Made by a program: the position numbers and the translations under genes
NCBI GenBank assembly: GCA_030549495.1
Contig: JAUIRK010000157.1
Coordinates: forward strand, 55,001-119,000
From: Nectonema munidae
Taxonomy: Eukaryota > Nematomorpha > Nectonematoida > Nectonematidae
Length of the DNA: 64,000 nt
Direction: 5' to 3'
Notes under the pieces: generated by a model
The model's database searches: none
Told to the model about the DNA's origin: nothing
What the model saw: the letters and a program-made list of their open reading frames with translations, nothing else
Shown here: piece after piece, positions 24,560-34,300 of the stretch
Layout: each line of letters begins with the position of its first letter
How positions within the stretch are numbered: the first letter of the stretch is position 1

Positions 24560-24783
24560 GTAAGTACAAATGGCGTTAAAAGCGAAAATAATGCCAAATT
24601 CACGTTATGCTTCCCCAACCCTATTAACGCCAGCAAGAGTGAAAACTGTATTAATAATAATAATACTTACTTTTAGGAGTAAAGGTAAAATAAATTCATT
24701 TGTTCATCGATTTTGGTCAACATATTCAGTATATTTCTTTTCCTTTTAAATAAAAGGCATTCTAATATTTCACTTAATTGATT

Positions 24784-24825
24784 GATTAATTAATTAATTA
24801 ATTAATTAATTAATTAATTAATTAA
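24784..24825. repeat. (ATTA)n microsatellite
   Basis: About ten uninterrupted tetranucleotide units. Confidence 0.9.
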
Positions 24826-24829
24826 GTTG

Positions 24830-25220
24830 TTTGTGGCATTCGCACCCATCCTTTTGGATATCGTGGCCCGCCTGGAATGCTGAGTACAAGTCTACCTGGA
24901 CTTTCCATCCCACTAAACACCTATCTGCCCTTGTTACTGCATAGCTATACCTTGTTATATATATTATATTATTTTACAAGAATTTATGTTACAATATATA
25001 AATACAACTGAGTGATCGATACTATCCTAACGCGAAAGCTCCCAATTTGGGAAACAAACTTATTGTCTAGTGATAGCTTGATTACTAACCACGTAGAATC
25101 GGGTCGCTAGAGCACTACCTAACCGTAAAAACCTTTGAATTCTTCAGAAGAAGAAAACCAGGGTAAAAAACCGGCACTTAATTGATTGAATATATTTGTC
25201 TATTATACTAAAATTATCTT
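24830..25220. other. No recognisable gene
   Basis: Somewhat less AT-rich sequence with no open frame of note. A tRNA-like box could be imagined near 25080-25140 but is not convincing. Confidence 0.4.
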
Positions 25221-25221
25221 C

Positions 25222-25300
25222 TTATACCAACAATACTACAAATAGGTAGTATGCTTTGTAGGCTCATTGACATATTCCATCTCTTCTGGCCAAAATTTAT
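25222..25300 (+). repeat. Duplicated block B, copy 1
   Basis: About 78 bp (ACCAACAATACTACAAATAG onward) matching 26444-26521 at roughly 90 percent, on the same strand. Confidence 0.75.
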
Positions 25301-25481
25301 ATAAGACTAAAATGAGTTTAGCAATTAATGATAAAAACGTGTCCTTAATATAAACAGCTTTTCTTATTTTTAAGGAGAAAAAATTCTATAATAGTGAATA
25401 TCAAAGCTGCCCTTATTGTTGAGGTTCAAAATGGTATATAAGCTGTGTTAAAAAATTCTTCTCTTCCAAGCGCTACTATGT

Positions 25482-25604
25482 TTAACCCATTTAGTACCAA
25501 TGTTCGTAGAGAGAACGCAACGACTTCAGTAATCTCGTTTTAATTCTATTTGAAAGAAGAGTTCGTCTATGTTTTCTTTGGGAACATGAAACTAAATGGG
25601 TTAA
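25482..25604. mobile_element. TTAA-flanked MITE (piggyBac type)
   Basis: TTAA then CCCATTTAGTACCAATGTTC at the left and GAACATGAAACTAAATGGG then TTAA at the right are inverted repeats of about 20 bp with a few mismatches, around a 115 bp element. It is related to the copy at 10166-10304 by its CCCATTTA terminus. Confidence 0.8.
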
Positions 25605-25931
25605 GCTGTCCTTACTAATGAAGAGTTTTTAACCCAAGTTTCAATACAAGAGAACGCATTAATTTTTTACTATCTTTCTACGTTCACTAATAAATTGATT
25701 GAAAATTACGGTGACACTGCAAGTTTTAATATTTCTAATAAATCATTACCCAAATTATCAAAAATTTCACATTGTCCATCTAATTGCTTATGAAGATTCT
25801 AGATATTATTGTTGGAAGAGGAATATTTCATTGAAAAAAAACAAATGACAAATTGTTGTTGCATCTATTACAGCAGTTAATCTCAACCTTATTACTCCCA
25901 CGGCATCCTTTATTCATTTGCAAACATTTAA

Positions 25932-25947
25932 CCCCCCCCCCCCCCCC
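25932..25947. repeat. Poly-C run
   Basis: Sixteen C residues followed by a C-rich patch. Confidence 0.9.
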
Positions 25948-26094
25948 TCCTCCCCCATTTTGAAATTAGTCTGACCCAAAATTCGCGTTTGAAATTTTTT
26001 TATCATAGTTTACATTACAAATAAACATAATATAAAATCGGAAATCTTCATATTCCTTCTTTATCATTATTCTGAAAGGAACGCTTGAGAAACT

Positions 26095-26440
26095 TTAACC
26101 CTATTAGTGTCGGGGGCGTAAAACATCCTCAACCCTTCACTAAAAAATTATTTTTTTTAAGTTTATTAAAAAAAAATCTCCCCCCTCCCCCTTCACTAAA
26201 AATTTAATAGTAGAAAATTGGCTGAATCATATCCATTCAAATTTTGTGACTTTTCCTAAAATCGCTAGCTGCATCTTTTGAAATCATTTTCATGATAGTT
26301 GAATGACCCTTTCATGTCCAAAACTGTCAATCAAAATCCAAAATTAAAATTTTTCAGCAAAATTTTGACATTATCTGTACTTAACCTTATAACTTAGGAT
26401 CTATCTTATATATTACATTAAAAATTTATAATTATATACA
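26095..26440 (+). mobile_element. Truncated piggyBac-type element, left end
   Basis: TTAACCCTATTAGTGTCGGG opens this fragment. Over about 330 bp it then follows the left part of the element at 32516-34371, including TTTTCCTAAAATCGCTAGCT and TTTTGACATTATCTGTA. It stops before the internal tandem arrays, close to duplicated block B. The right end is missing. Confidence 0.75.
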
Positions 26441-26443
26441 GTT

Positions 26444-26521
26444 TATATACCAACAATGCTACAAATAGATAGTATGCTTTGTAGGCTCATTGACATATTA
26501 ATCTCTTCTGGCCAAAATTTT
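26444..26521 (+). repeat. Duplicated block B, copy 2
   Basis: Second copy of the 78 bp block at 25222-25300. Here it lies only 47 bp upstream of block A copy 2, whereas the first copies of A and B are about 1.2 kb apart and in the opposite order. Confidence 0.75.
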
Positions 26522-26568
26522 TTAATATGTAAAAAAAGAGTTCAGACATGAAAACAGCATGCTTGATT

Positions 26569-26794
26569 TCTAAACCTTCAATTCTTTTTGATGCTCACTA
26601 TAATGAAGATAATCTTCCTGAGCGGTCAGAAACTTAGAAACTTATTATTTTTCTGTACAAACATTTTTAATGAAATAAACTACTACTACTACTACTTATA
26701 TGATGATGGCTAAAGTTTGAATTTGTTATATGTATTCATTTTGTGTCTTCATAAAAAAATTAATCAAGTTTTAAACTATCGTATGTTCGAAAAG
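26569..26794 (+). repeat. Duplicated block A, copy 2 (LINE 3' tail)
   Basis: Contains the same LINE 3' end with a longer CTA tail (CTACTACTACTACTA) and the same following non-LINE sequence as 23796-24016. Because the sequence beyond the LINE tail is also shared, this is a duplication of a compound segment and not a second LINE insertion. Confidence 0.8.
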
Positions 26795-26799
26795 AGCAA

Positions 26800-28090
26800 G
26801 TTTCGAAAGCTTGAGAAACCTTAATACATATACCTTTACATAGACTATTTTTACAATGTAGCTATACACATTTAATTTAAAAAATGCTTCTTGATTTTAT
26901 ACTTAAATATAAATAGTTTTATTTCTTTTGATATCCTTATTAGAGTGTTTAAGGTTAGCGTTAGGGTTAGAAAAAAGAGCTTCATAGATTGTAATTCCTT
27001 TCGAATTCATGTAATGACCAAGATTAATCATTCAGACTCATCACTGTGGAATATCTTGTCTTCTTTGCGAAAACAAAAAGAGGGGCGGTAAAGTGACGTC
27101 CTGTCACTAAAGCAACACTCAGTAGCACGCCCCTGATTAATTATATAAATAAAACTTTCCAACGCTTCAAATAATAAATTTTTTTTTACTTGAAAACGCT
27201 TCATACATAATTTTCTATTATACTGTAGTTTAACTAGTTTACTAACAAACAAGTTCTATTTTAATATATACAAAAAAATCTGGCTTCTAAATAAGTAAAC
27301 TAACGAAATAGTTACAAAATAAACAACTATATAACTTAGAAGGGAACGACCTCTTAGCTAAAAAATTGACTGGTTAAAGGATTTTGCTTAGAAGCTGCCT
27401 CTTGCCTACTTTTTACATCTCTAATATACCGAAATAATCCAAATTTTGAGAAGTGTCTCAGAACAAAGTTATCTTTATAGATAAAATCTTCTCTTCTTAT
27501 ACTATCTGAGCGTCTCAGATAATTATATGGAGAATAATAATTGTCTATAAACTATAGTGGATCATGGACGTCATAATTTTCTACACTTCCCCTCATTTAA
27601 TAATAAAGTATAATATGCATAGCATAACAACGTACATTTAACAAGAGAGTTAATATTGCTACTGATTGATTAAATACTCAAATGATGTATATAAATAATG
27701 AAAATAAAGAATGAAAAGCAGGAAACATAATAAAAGGAATCATATGAGTTTTCCTCCCTAAAGTTGATGGATGAGGAAAATTTAGTAGCATTTATACAAG
27801 TTTAAAAATACCATTTATTAGTTAAAAGATATACTCCAATACTAAGCGGGGAACAAGGATAAGCTCTTGTCCCACTAGAAATGTCTCATAAAGAAAGCCT
27901 TTAAAAATTAGCTTATAGCAGCAAATCTCTAGATCTGCCTTATCGTGGCGAAGTTGTTTCAAACCAAACGATTTAGAGGTGAAAAGCGAATAATAGGCGC
28001 TTTATCCTATAGCCTCAGGTAAAGCAAACTCAACAGTTCTGACAAACAGTTGCTCTAAGAGAAAATAACTCTAATTTCAAATTAGACTGC
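26800..28090. other. No recognisable gene
   Basis: AT-rich sequence with short unrecognised frames. The 5' part of the LINE that follows may begin somewhere after about 27940. Confidence 0.4.
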
Positions 28091-29400
28091 CTTGTGGTTT
28101 ATGATGATGGATGTACAAAGGTTAAAAGTTTCCAATCTTGAAAATAAAATGATTGTCGTCAGTAAGGGCATCCGACCGTAAAAACAACGTTCTGCTTACA
28201 TTTATACAATGACCTGAACAAACAAAGGGCGGGTGACAGCCCCAATTTGCTATCTGGAATGTAGGTTCAATGAACTGGCAAGATTTTGAGCTGATAAGAG
28301 AAATGAAAAAGAAGCATTGAAGTGATGTGCGTTCAGGAGATTAAATCGGGAAGCAACGCTGTCAAAGAAATAGGAAATGGGTAAAAAAAATTTATAGTGG
28401 ATATTCAAATAAAAACAAGGGAGTAGGAATCATAATGTTACATAAATGTGAAAGAAGGATAATTGAAGCGAGAAGAGCTTGGGTTCGATTGATAGGAGTC
28501 AGGCTTGCTGTAGATGTTGAGCTGATAACTACCATATCAACATATGCACCACAGGCTGGTAGAAGAAAAAGGAAAACACATGTCCAATTTTGAAGAAATG
28601 ATAGAGGAGGTGGAAGAAAAGGAGAGATTGACATATAGGAGGTGATTTGAATGGTCATTTGTGAGATAATTATTGTAACGCGTATAACGAAACAAAAGGA
28701 AGTCATGTATAAAAAGAAATGAAGATGGAGAAAGGATTTTACAGATACAGTGGAGCCCGCTTATTGTCATACCCTCCGTGTATGAATAAATTATGACATA
28801 ATCGGGATTTCTAATATCGGGCTTGCTATTTTCATGTTATGGTGGTTATAACGATTTAACTGTGGGGGTTATACATGAGGGGCCTACACTGATAAGTGGC
28901 TACACGATGGTTAACAATTAAAACAAGTATTTATTACATTTTTCAGACATTATTATCACAATATACAAATAAAAGAATAAAAAATTTATTTAGTATCACT
29001 TTTTTCATACATTATTTATTAAAATGTACAAATAAAAAATATATACACACGCATTGACAAGTAGGCCTAAACAATCCATCAGGTAGTTTTTTTCATTTGA
29101 AGTTGTGGTCTGCGATTGTCTATTTAGATTTAAAAAGTCTGTTTGCAGGTCGTTTGGCAGTGTTGCAACCTTGCGCCCCTTCCAGAGTGTAGAAGGTGGT
29201 GAGATCGTGGCTGATGGCTTCCAGATAGGCCGCACAGATGACGGTCGAGGGCAACAGGCCTTTGGTGGTGGAGGCAGTTCAGCTGACCCGTCACTGTCAG
29301 CAGGGGGCAGACATCGGCGGGTACGTGTCACAGTGTGTCATCTGTCAAGCCCCTGGCACCGTCTGGGAATCCACGTCCCGTAGCCTGGAACTCTTCTGTT

Positions 29401-29465
29401 GTCTCCCATCTGGTGCCTGGACCGGTGATCTGCAGTGGGAGCATCTGGAGCAGAGGGGATGCGGA
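29401..29465. repeat. Direct repeat, left copy (probable target duplication)
   Basis: GTCTCCCATCTGGTGCCTGG and onward to GCGGA. It matches 30608-30671 with about eight differences in 65 positions. It ends where a T run begins. Confidence 0.65.
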
Positions 29466-30607
29466 GAAATTTTTTTTTTAAACTAAACAATTGTATAAAC
29501 TACAGAAAATGAGTATTAAACAAGAAGCAAAAAATAAAGAATTAAGACATTAGTTTTGGTCTTTGCGAGTAAGTTCTCTAAGTAGGGGCGATATTGCTTG
29601 AATCAGGAACTCTCTCTCCACACTCTCGCAGGTCTATCTCGTCTAGACCAAATATTTTAATCGTTTTTTGATACTCTGGATCCATCTCCTGTACCTTTAC
29701 TTGTTGCCATTCTTATACTTGAATCAATTTGATCTCTGAGAATTTTTGAGGTCTCTCTTTTTTATACACAAATCCTTCTCCTAATGATCCGTTTATTAGT
29801 GAATACTCTAATGCGCATAGGTTAATGCAGGGTTCTGCTTGATTGTAAAAAAGTTAAATCTGAGGATTTAAAATTCGGAGATGCTCAAAATCTGATCCAT
29901 GATTTTACGAAGTCTATCATAGTTTTCTTTAAAGTTTTTAGCTTCTTTTGCCACTTCGGTCAAACAGATTGCAGGATTGCGGGAGCGTAAGTAATCAGAT
30001 GTAAGTTCAATTGCGCATACGGAGAAAGATGCAACCAGAGTAATTGATTTTTTAATTCAGCCATTATGCGTGATGAGAGATCATTTGAATCCAATTTAGA
30101 ACTTAAGGGCGGCAGTTTAATTGCTATTTGAGAAAGAATCCATTCATAGCATCTAAACTTGAAAAGCCATGGAGTAGAGAAAAGAGTGTCTTAAATTTGG
30201 TTGCAGATATGGCTGCCTTATATCATCTAATATATGCGTTGTTTGTGAGGCTTGTGAGTGGGGTAGGTCTTAAAATATAATGAAGACAACAATATGAGTT
30301 GAATAATAACCCTCTTTGCTTTTTGAAGATAGTGTTTCGGACCTTCTTCCGATATCATTAAAGCATCTTTGGGAGCAATTACTTTTTGAGATATACAGAA
30401 TAAATAAGACATTATTGAATGTAAAAAATCTCCTGGATTGCTTACGCTTGAACATATTTCATAAAAGCTATAAGCGTCGTTGCTATGTAATTTTCGCCTT
30501 CTTCAAATTTGTCATATTCTGCGGCATCATAAGGAGTAGCTGAAGTTTTTACATAATCGCTTAAACGTATTTTTGTATTATTATTATTATTAAACTATCT
30601 TTTTTTT
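29466..30607 (-). mobile_element. mRNA-like retrocopy inserted in Tigger; possible RNA-virus-derived fossil
   Basis: This 1.14 kb AT-rich insert sits between two diverged 65 bp direct repeats of Tigger sequence. On the - strand it ends in a poly(A) tract (seen as a T run at about 29470-29479). Poly(A), lack of introns and a flanking duplication are marks of LINE-driven retroposition of an mRNA. The - strand shows several stretches of protein-like sequence with helical, leucine-rich character. I cannot name the family. A cellular gene is possible; a nucleoprotein of a negative-strand RNA virus is a weaker guess based on size and style only. The copy is broken, with several breaks, and moderately old, as judged from about 12 percent divergence between the repeats. 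Confidence 0.5.
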
Positions 30608-30671
30608 GTCATCCCATCTTGTGTCTGGTCCTGGTGGTCTGCAGGGGAGCATCTGGAGCAGAGGGGAGCGG
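30608..30671. repeat. Direct repeat, right copy (probable target duplication)
   Basis: Partner of 29401-29465. It begins where the insert ends and continues into the transposase C-terminal coding region of the Tigger element. Confidence 0.65.
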
Positions 30672-31770
30672 AAGCCAGCATGGGCAAAGCAGTTTGCCAC
30701 ACTGGACGTTTTACATCCGCCATGCCACTTTCAACAGTGCAAGCATCCAGGACGTAAACTGCGGCGAAGGGCGGCAGAGAACCAGCTTCACCTGCGTCGA
30801 TGTTGCAACAATCTTCTGGACCACCTTCTTCCTGTAGAGTGCCTTCAGGTTTCGGATGATCCCCATGTCACAGGCTGCATGATGGAGGTCGTGTTGGGGG
30901 CAGGAAGAAGAGGCGAATGTGGGGAAGGTCATCTGCTGCATCCTTGGGGTGAGCGAGCAGTTGTCGAGGACAAGGGCAAGGCCGTCCCTGCTGGCCATGT
31001 CACGTTCAAAGTCTCTTAGCCAGTCTCGAAACAGGTTGCCAGTCATCCATGCATTTTTATTGTTCATGTATGGGACTGGAAGCTGGGGGACCCTCTAAAG
31101 CACCTGGGCTTGGCACTTTTGCCAACCACCAGTAGAGGACGCTTGTCACTGCCGTCCATGTTGGCAGTGACGAGGGCGGTGAGACGCTCCTTGACCTTCT
31201 TGCTGCGCTCAGCTTCTGGTGCATCTGCCAACGGCCGTCAGGTAGGGCACGGAAGTAGATTCCCGTCTCATCTGCGTTGTAGACGTCACAGGGTTCATAC
31301 TTCTCAAGCAGCTCGGGCAGCACAGTTGAAAGCCATGTGTCTGCAGCTGGGATGTCAGCATCACTTTTCTCCCCATGTGCCTTTTTATATTTGATCGAGA
31401 AACGGTCCTTCCAACGGCAGATCCAGCCATTGGTTGTCTTGAAATCGTCCTTTCCTAGGTTGGCAGCGAGCTGATTGACCTTCCCTCCAGGACTGCAGTG
31501 GTGATGGGACAGCCAGGGTACGGGCATCCACGAACCAGGTGTAAAGGGCGTCTCGACGTCAGCGCCTGCCAGTCCGCATGCGCGCGGTTGCGTTCTTGTT
31601 CTGCTCAGCATCTTGCAGGATCTGGGACTTCTTGCTGAGAATTTTTGAAATGGTGGACGTGAAACACCATACGTTTTGGACAATTGAGTTTGTGATTGGC
31701 TAGATGACCACTTTATGATCTCCAGCTTCTGGGCAAGGGAGAAGTCATTTCGCTTACGTTTAGCACTCAT
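30608..31770 (-). pseudogene. Tigger-like (pogo family) transposase, broken
   Basis: The - strand opens with ATG at 31770: MSAKRKRNDFSLAQKLEIIK is the N-terminal helix-turn-helix of CENP-B/Tigger proteins. It continues with the second DNA-binding segment (DDFKTTNGWICRWKDRFSI near 31430). The DDE domain follows: NADETGIYFRALPD near 31270 carries the first catalytic Asp, WMTGNLFRDWLRDF near 31030 is conserved, ALVLDNCSLTPR near 30970 carries the second Asp and ACDMGIIRNLKALYRKK near 30870 the third. Frameshifts occur between the helix-turn-helix and 31450 and near 31060, and the frame shifts again near 30715. Key residues are still present. GC content and codon use differ from the neighbours. 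Confidence 0.85.
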
Positions 31771-32900
31771 GATTAAAAACTGAAGAATAGCTTAGCACAG
31801 TGTCCGTAACAATAGAGCAGATCGGCAAATGTTTTGATTGGGAAGTTTATTTAAGATCAAAAGGATGCATCCTTTCAAGACCTGTGTGTGCAGCTGTGTG
31901 TGTGTGCAGTGTGTGTGTTGCTATGCGTGCGTGGGTGCATGCGCGAAGCTTCGTGATCACAATGTTGCTTTCGTGATCACATGTGATTTATCGACGCATT
32001 AACCTGTCAGAAGTCTCACCAAATGGTTAAAGCCAAATGATTTTTAAAGGGAAAGTGCGACCATGCGCGAACACTCATCATGGTGATGCTTATCGATAAC
32101 ATCGTCATGGTCATGGTTAATTAAGGGATTAGACTTTGATGTAACTTATTGGTGCATTACTGTTGGTTTAGTGATAAGATAGGAGTTCAAGTTGATGAAA
32201 AAATGCGTGTATCGGCGCGATAATCCTGCAAAATGTTATTCTAAAAATTAATTTTGGCTAATTTTCTATGACAATAAACGGGAATATCTATGACATTAAA
32301 CGAGCAAATTTCTATGTTTTGTATAGGAAATGGTTTGGGATTTCAATATTTTATGACAATAAACGGGATATTCTATAAAACGGTATGATATTAAGTGGGC
32401 ACTACTGTAGCAGGAAAAATTGAACTGTTAGTTTGCAACATAAAATATAGAAAAAACAGAGAGTTAAAAGTAGCCAAATAGACTCAATTTTAATAAGGCA
32501 AAAAAAGCAAAAATCTTAACCCTATTAGTGCTATTGGTGGAGGCGTAAAACGCCTCTTCCTTTACTAAAAAATAAATTGTACAAAATTGGCTAATTTATA
32601 TACCCTTAAATTACGTGACTTTTCCTAAAATCGCTAGCTGCATCTTTTAATACAATTTTCATGGTAGTTTAATGACCCTCTCATGTTAATAACTGTAAAT
32701 CAAAAATTAAAATTTTCAACAAAATTTTGACATTATCTGTAGTTAACCTTAAGTTATAACTTAGGGTCTAAATGATATATTCCTTGATAACTTATAATAA
32801 TATACAATTTTAACGTATAACACTTTATATATTTAATTTTTTGAGAAAATATCAATCAAAATTTTCATTGATCAGTAATATATCTAATAACATATTTCTT

Positions 32901-33515
32901 CAAATTTTACATAAAATATATATTTTTATACCAAATCCATGCTGGTTTCATTTATAAACTCAGTTTTTGCTTAAATATAAGTGTTAATAAAATTTGCTAT
33001 TTACTTCAAAAAATTTCCTCCAAAAACATTCTTCAAATTTTACATAAAATTGTTTTATTCTAAATCTCCAATGTTAGTTTCATTTCCGAACTCATTTTTT
33101 ACATTTAGGATTTGAAAATACCTATAAGTATTAATCAAATTTGCGGTTTACTTCTAAAAATTGTCTCCTAAATTCAAATTTTACATAAAATATATATTTT
33201 ATACCAAATCGATCATGCTGGTTTCATTTCTGAACTCAGTTTTGACATTTAGAGATTTTAAAATATCTGTCAGTGTTAATAAAATTTTAGGTTTACTTCT
33301 AAAAACTATCTCTAAAAATATTCTCTCTAATTTTACAATAAATATATGTTTTTATACCAAATCAACCATGCTAGTTTTATTCCTAAAATTAGTTTTTGCA
33401 TTTAAAGGTTTACAGTGTTAATTAAATTAGCGGTTTACGCCTGATAACTATCTTTACAAATATTCCCTCTAATTTTAGATGAAATATATGTTTTTATACC
33501 AAATCAACGAATTTG
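32901..33515. repeat. Tandem array 1, about 140 bp units
   Basis: About 4.3 diverged units start at 32901, 33034, 33175, 33326 and 33469. Each begins with a CAAATTTTACATAAAATATA-like word and contains TTTATACCAAATC and, in most, ATGCTGGTTTCATTT. Confidence 0.75.
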
Positions 33516-33696
33516 TAACCAACACAATGGAGATCTTATTGAGATACCAAATTTACTGCAAAATGAAATATTTTGAGTGAATTAAACACATAAAGTTGGT
33601 TTATTAAATAAATTAAGAAAATAATTACAAGAAAAATACTGCAAGTAGAATTTATTTTAAAGTTTATATATTTGACAATGATTTACAGGTTTAATC

Positions 33697-34300
33697 CATT
33701 TTTTGACAGGTTTCATTGATTTCATAAAAATGAATATCACCCATTAAATTCTACATATTTGAACTAAAATTTTTTTTATAAGAATAAAAATTTTAATTTT
33801 GACATGGGCGGGAATATTTAAATTATTTTTTTGTCAGGTTTTACAATTTTCATAAAAAAGGAATATCGCTAGTAAAGGCAGCGTACTTGATGTGTAAAAA
33901 ACTTTATACAATTTTTTGGATAATTTTTTTTGAAATAAATCAATTTTTTGTCAGGTTTGATTGCTTTTTATAAAAAATGAATATTAACACTAAATTCAGC
34001 ATACTTGAAAATTGGTATATATGTGTAAAACACATTATGTAATTATTTAGATAAAAAGTTTATTTTTGAGATTAACTGTTATATATAAATCTATTTTTTG
34101 ACCGGTTTGACTGGTTTTCATAAAAAAGGAAAATCACAAATAAATTCAGCATACTTGAAAATAGATTATATGTGTAAAAAACTTTATATAATTATTTAGA
34201 TAAAAAGTTTCTTTTTGAGGTGAGCTGTTATATATAAATCCATTTTTTGACAGGTTTGATTGATTTTCATAAAAATGGATATCTCAACATAGTTGAAATA
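33697..34300. repeat. Tandem array 2, about 115-150 bp units
   Basis: About four units start near 33699, 33829, 33944, 34093 and 34243. Each begins with ATTTTTTGACAGGTTTGATT-like sequence and contains TTTTCATAAAAA and, in later units, TTCAGCATACTTGAAAAT. Confidence 0.75.

Larger units (their letters stand above)
28748..32407 (-). mobile_element. Tigger/pogo-type DNA transposon, 3.66 kb
   Basis: The left end, CAGTGGAGCCCGCTTATTGT at 28748, and the right end, whose inverse is CAGTAGTGCCCACTTAATAT at 32407, form inverted repeats of about 26 bp. Both are flanked by TA, the target duplication of the Tc1/mariner-pogo superfamily. The transposase is on the - strand. The transposase-derived parts (29100-29465 and 30608-31770) are clearly GC-richer than the AT-rich host, whereas 29466-30607 is an AT-rich insert. 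Without that insert and one target copy the element would be about 2.45 kb, the usual Tigger size. Confidence 0.88.

Noticed and set aside
25050-25150. tRNA-like or SINE-like patch
   Set aside because: No acceptable pair of box A and box B at the right spacing on either strand.
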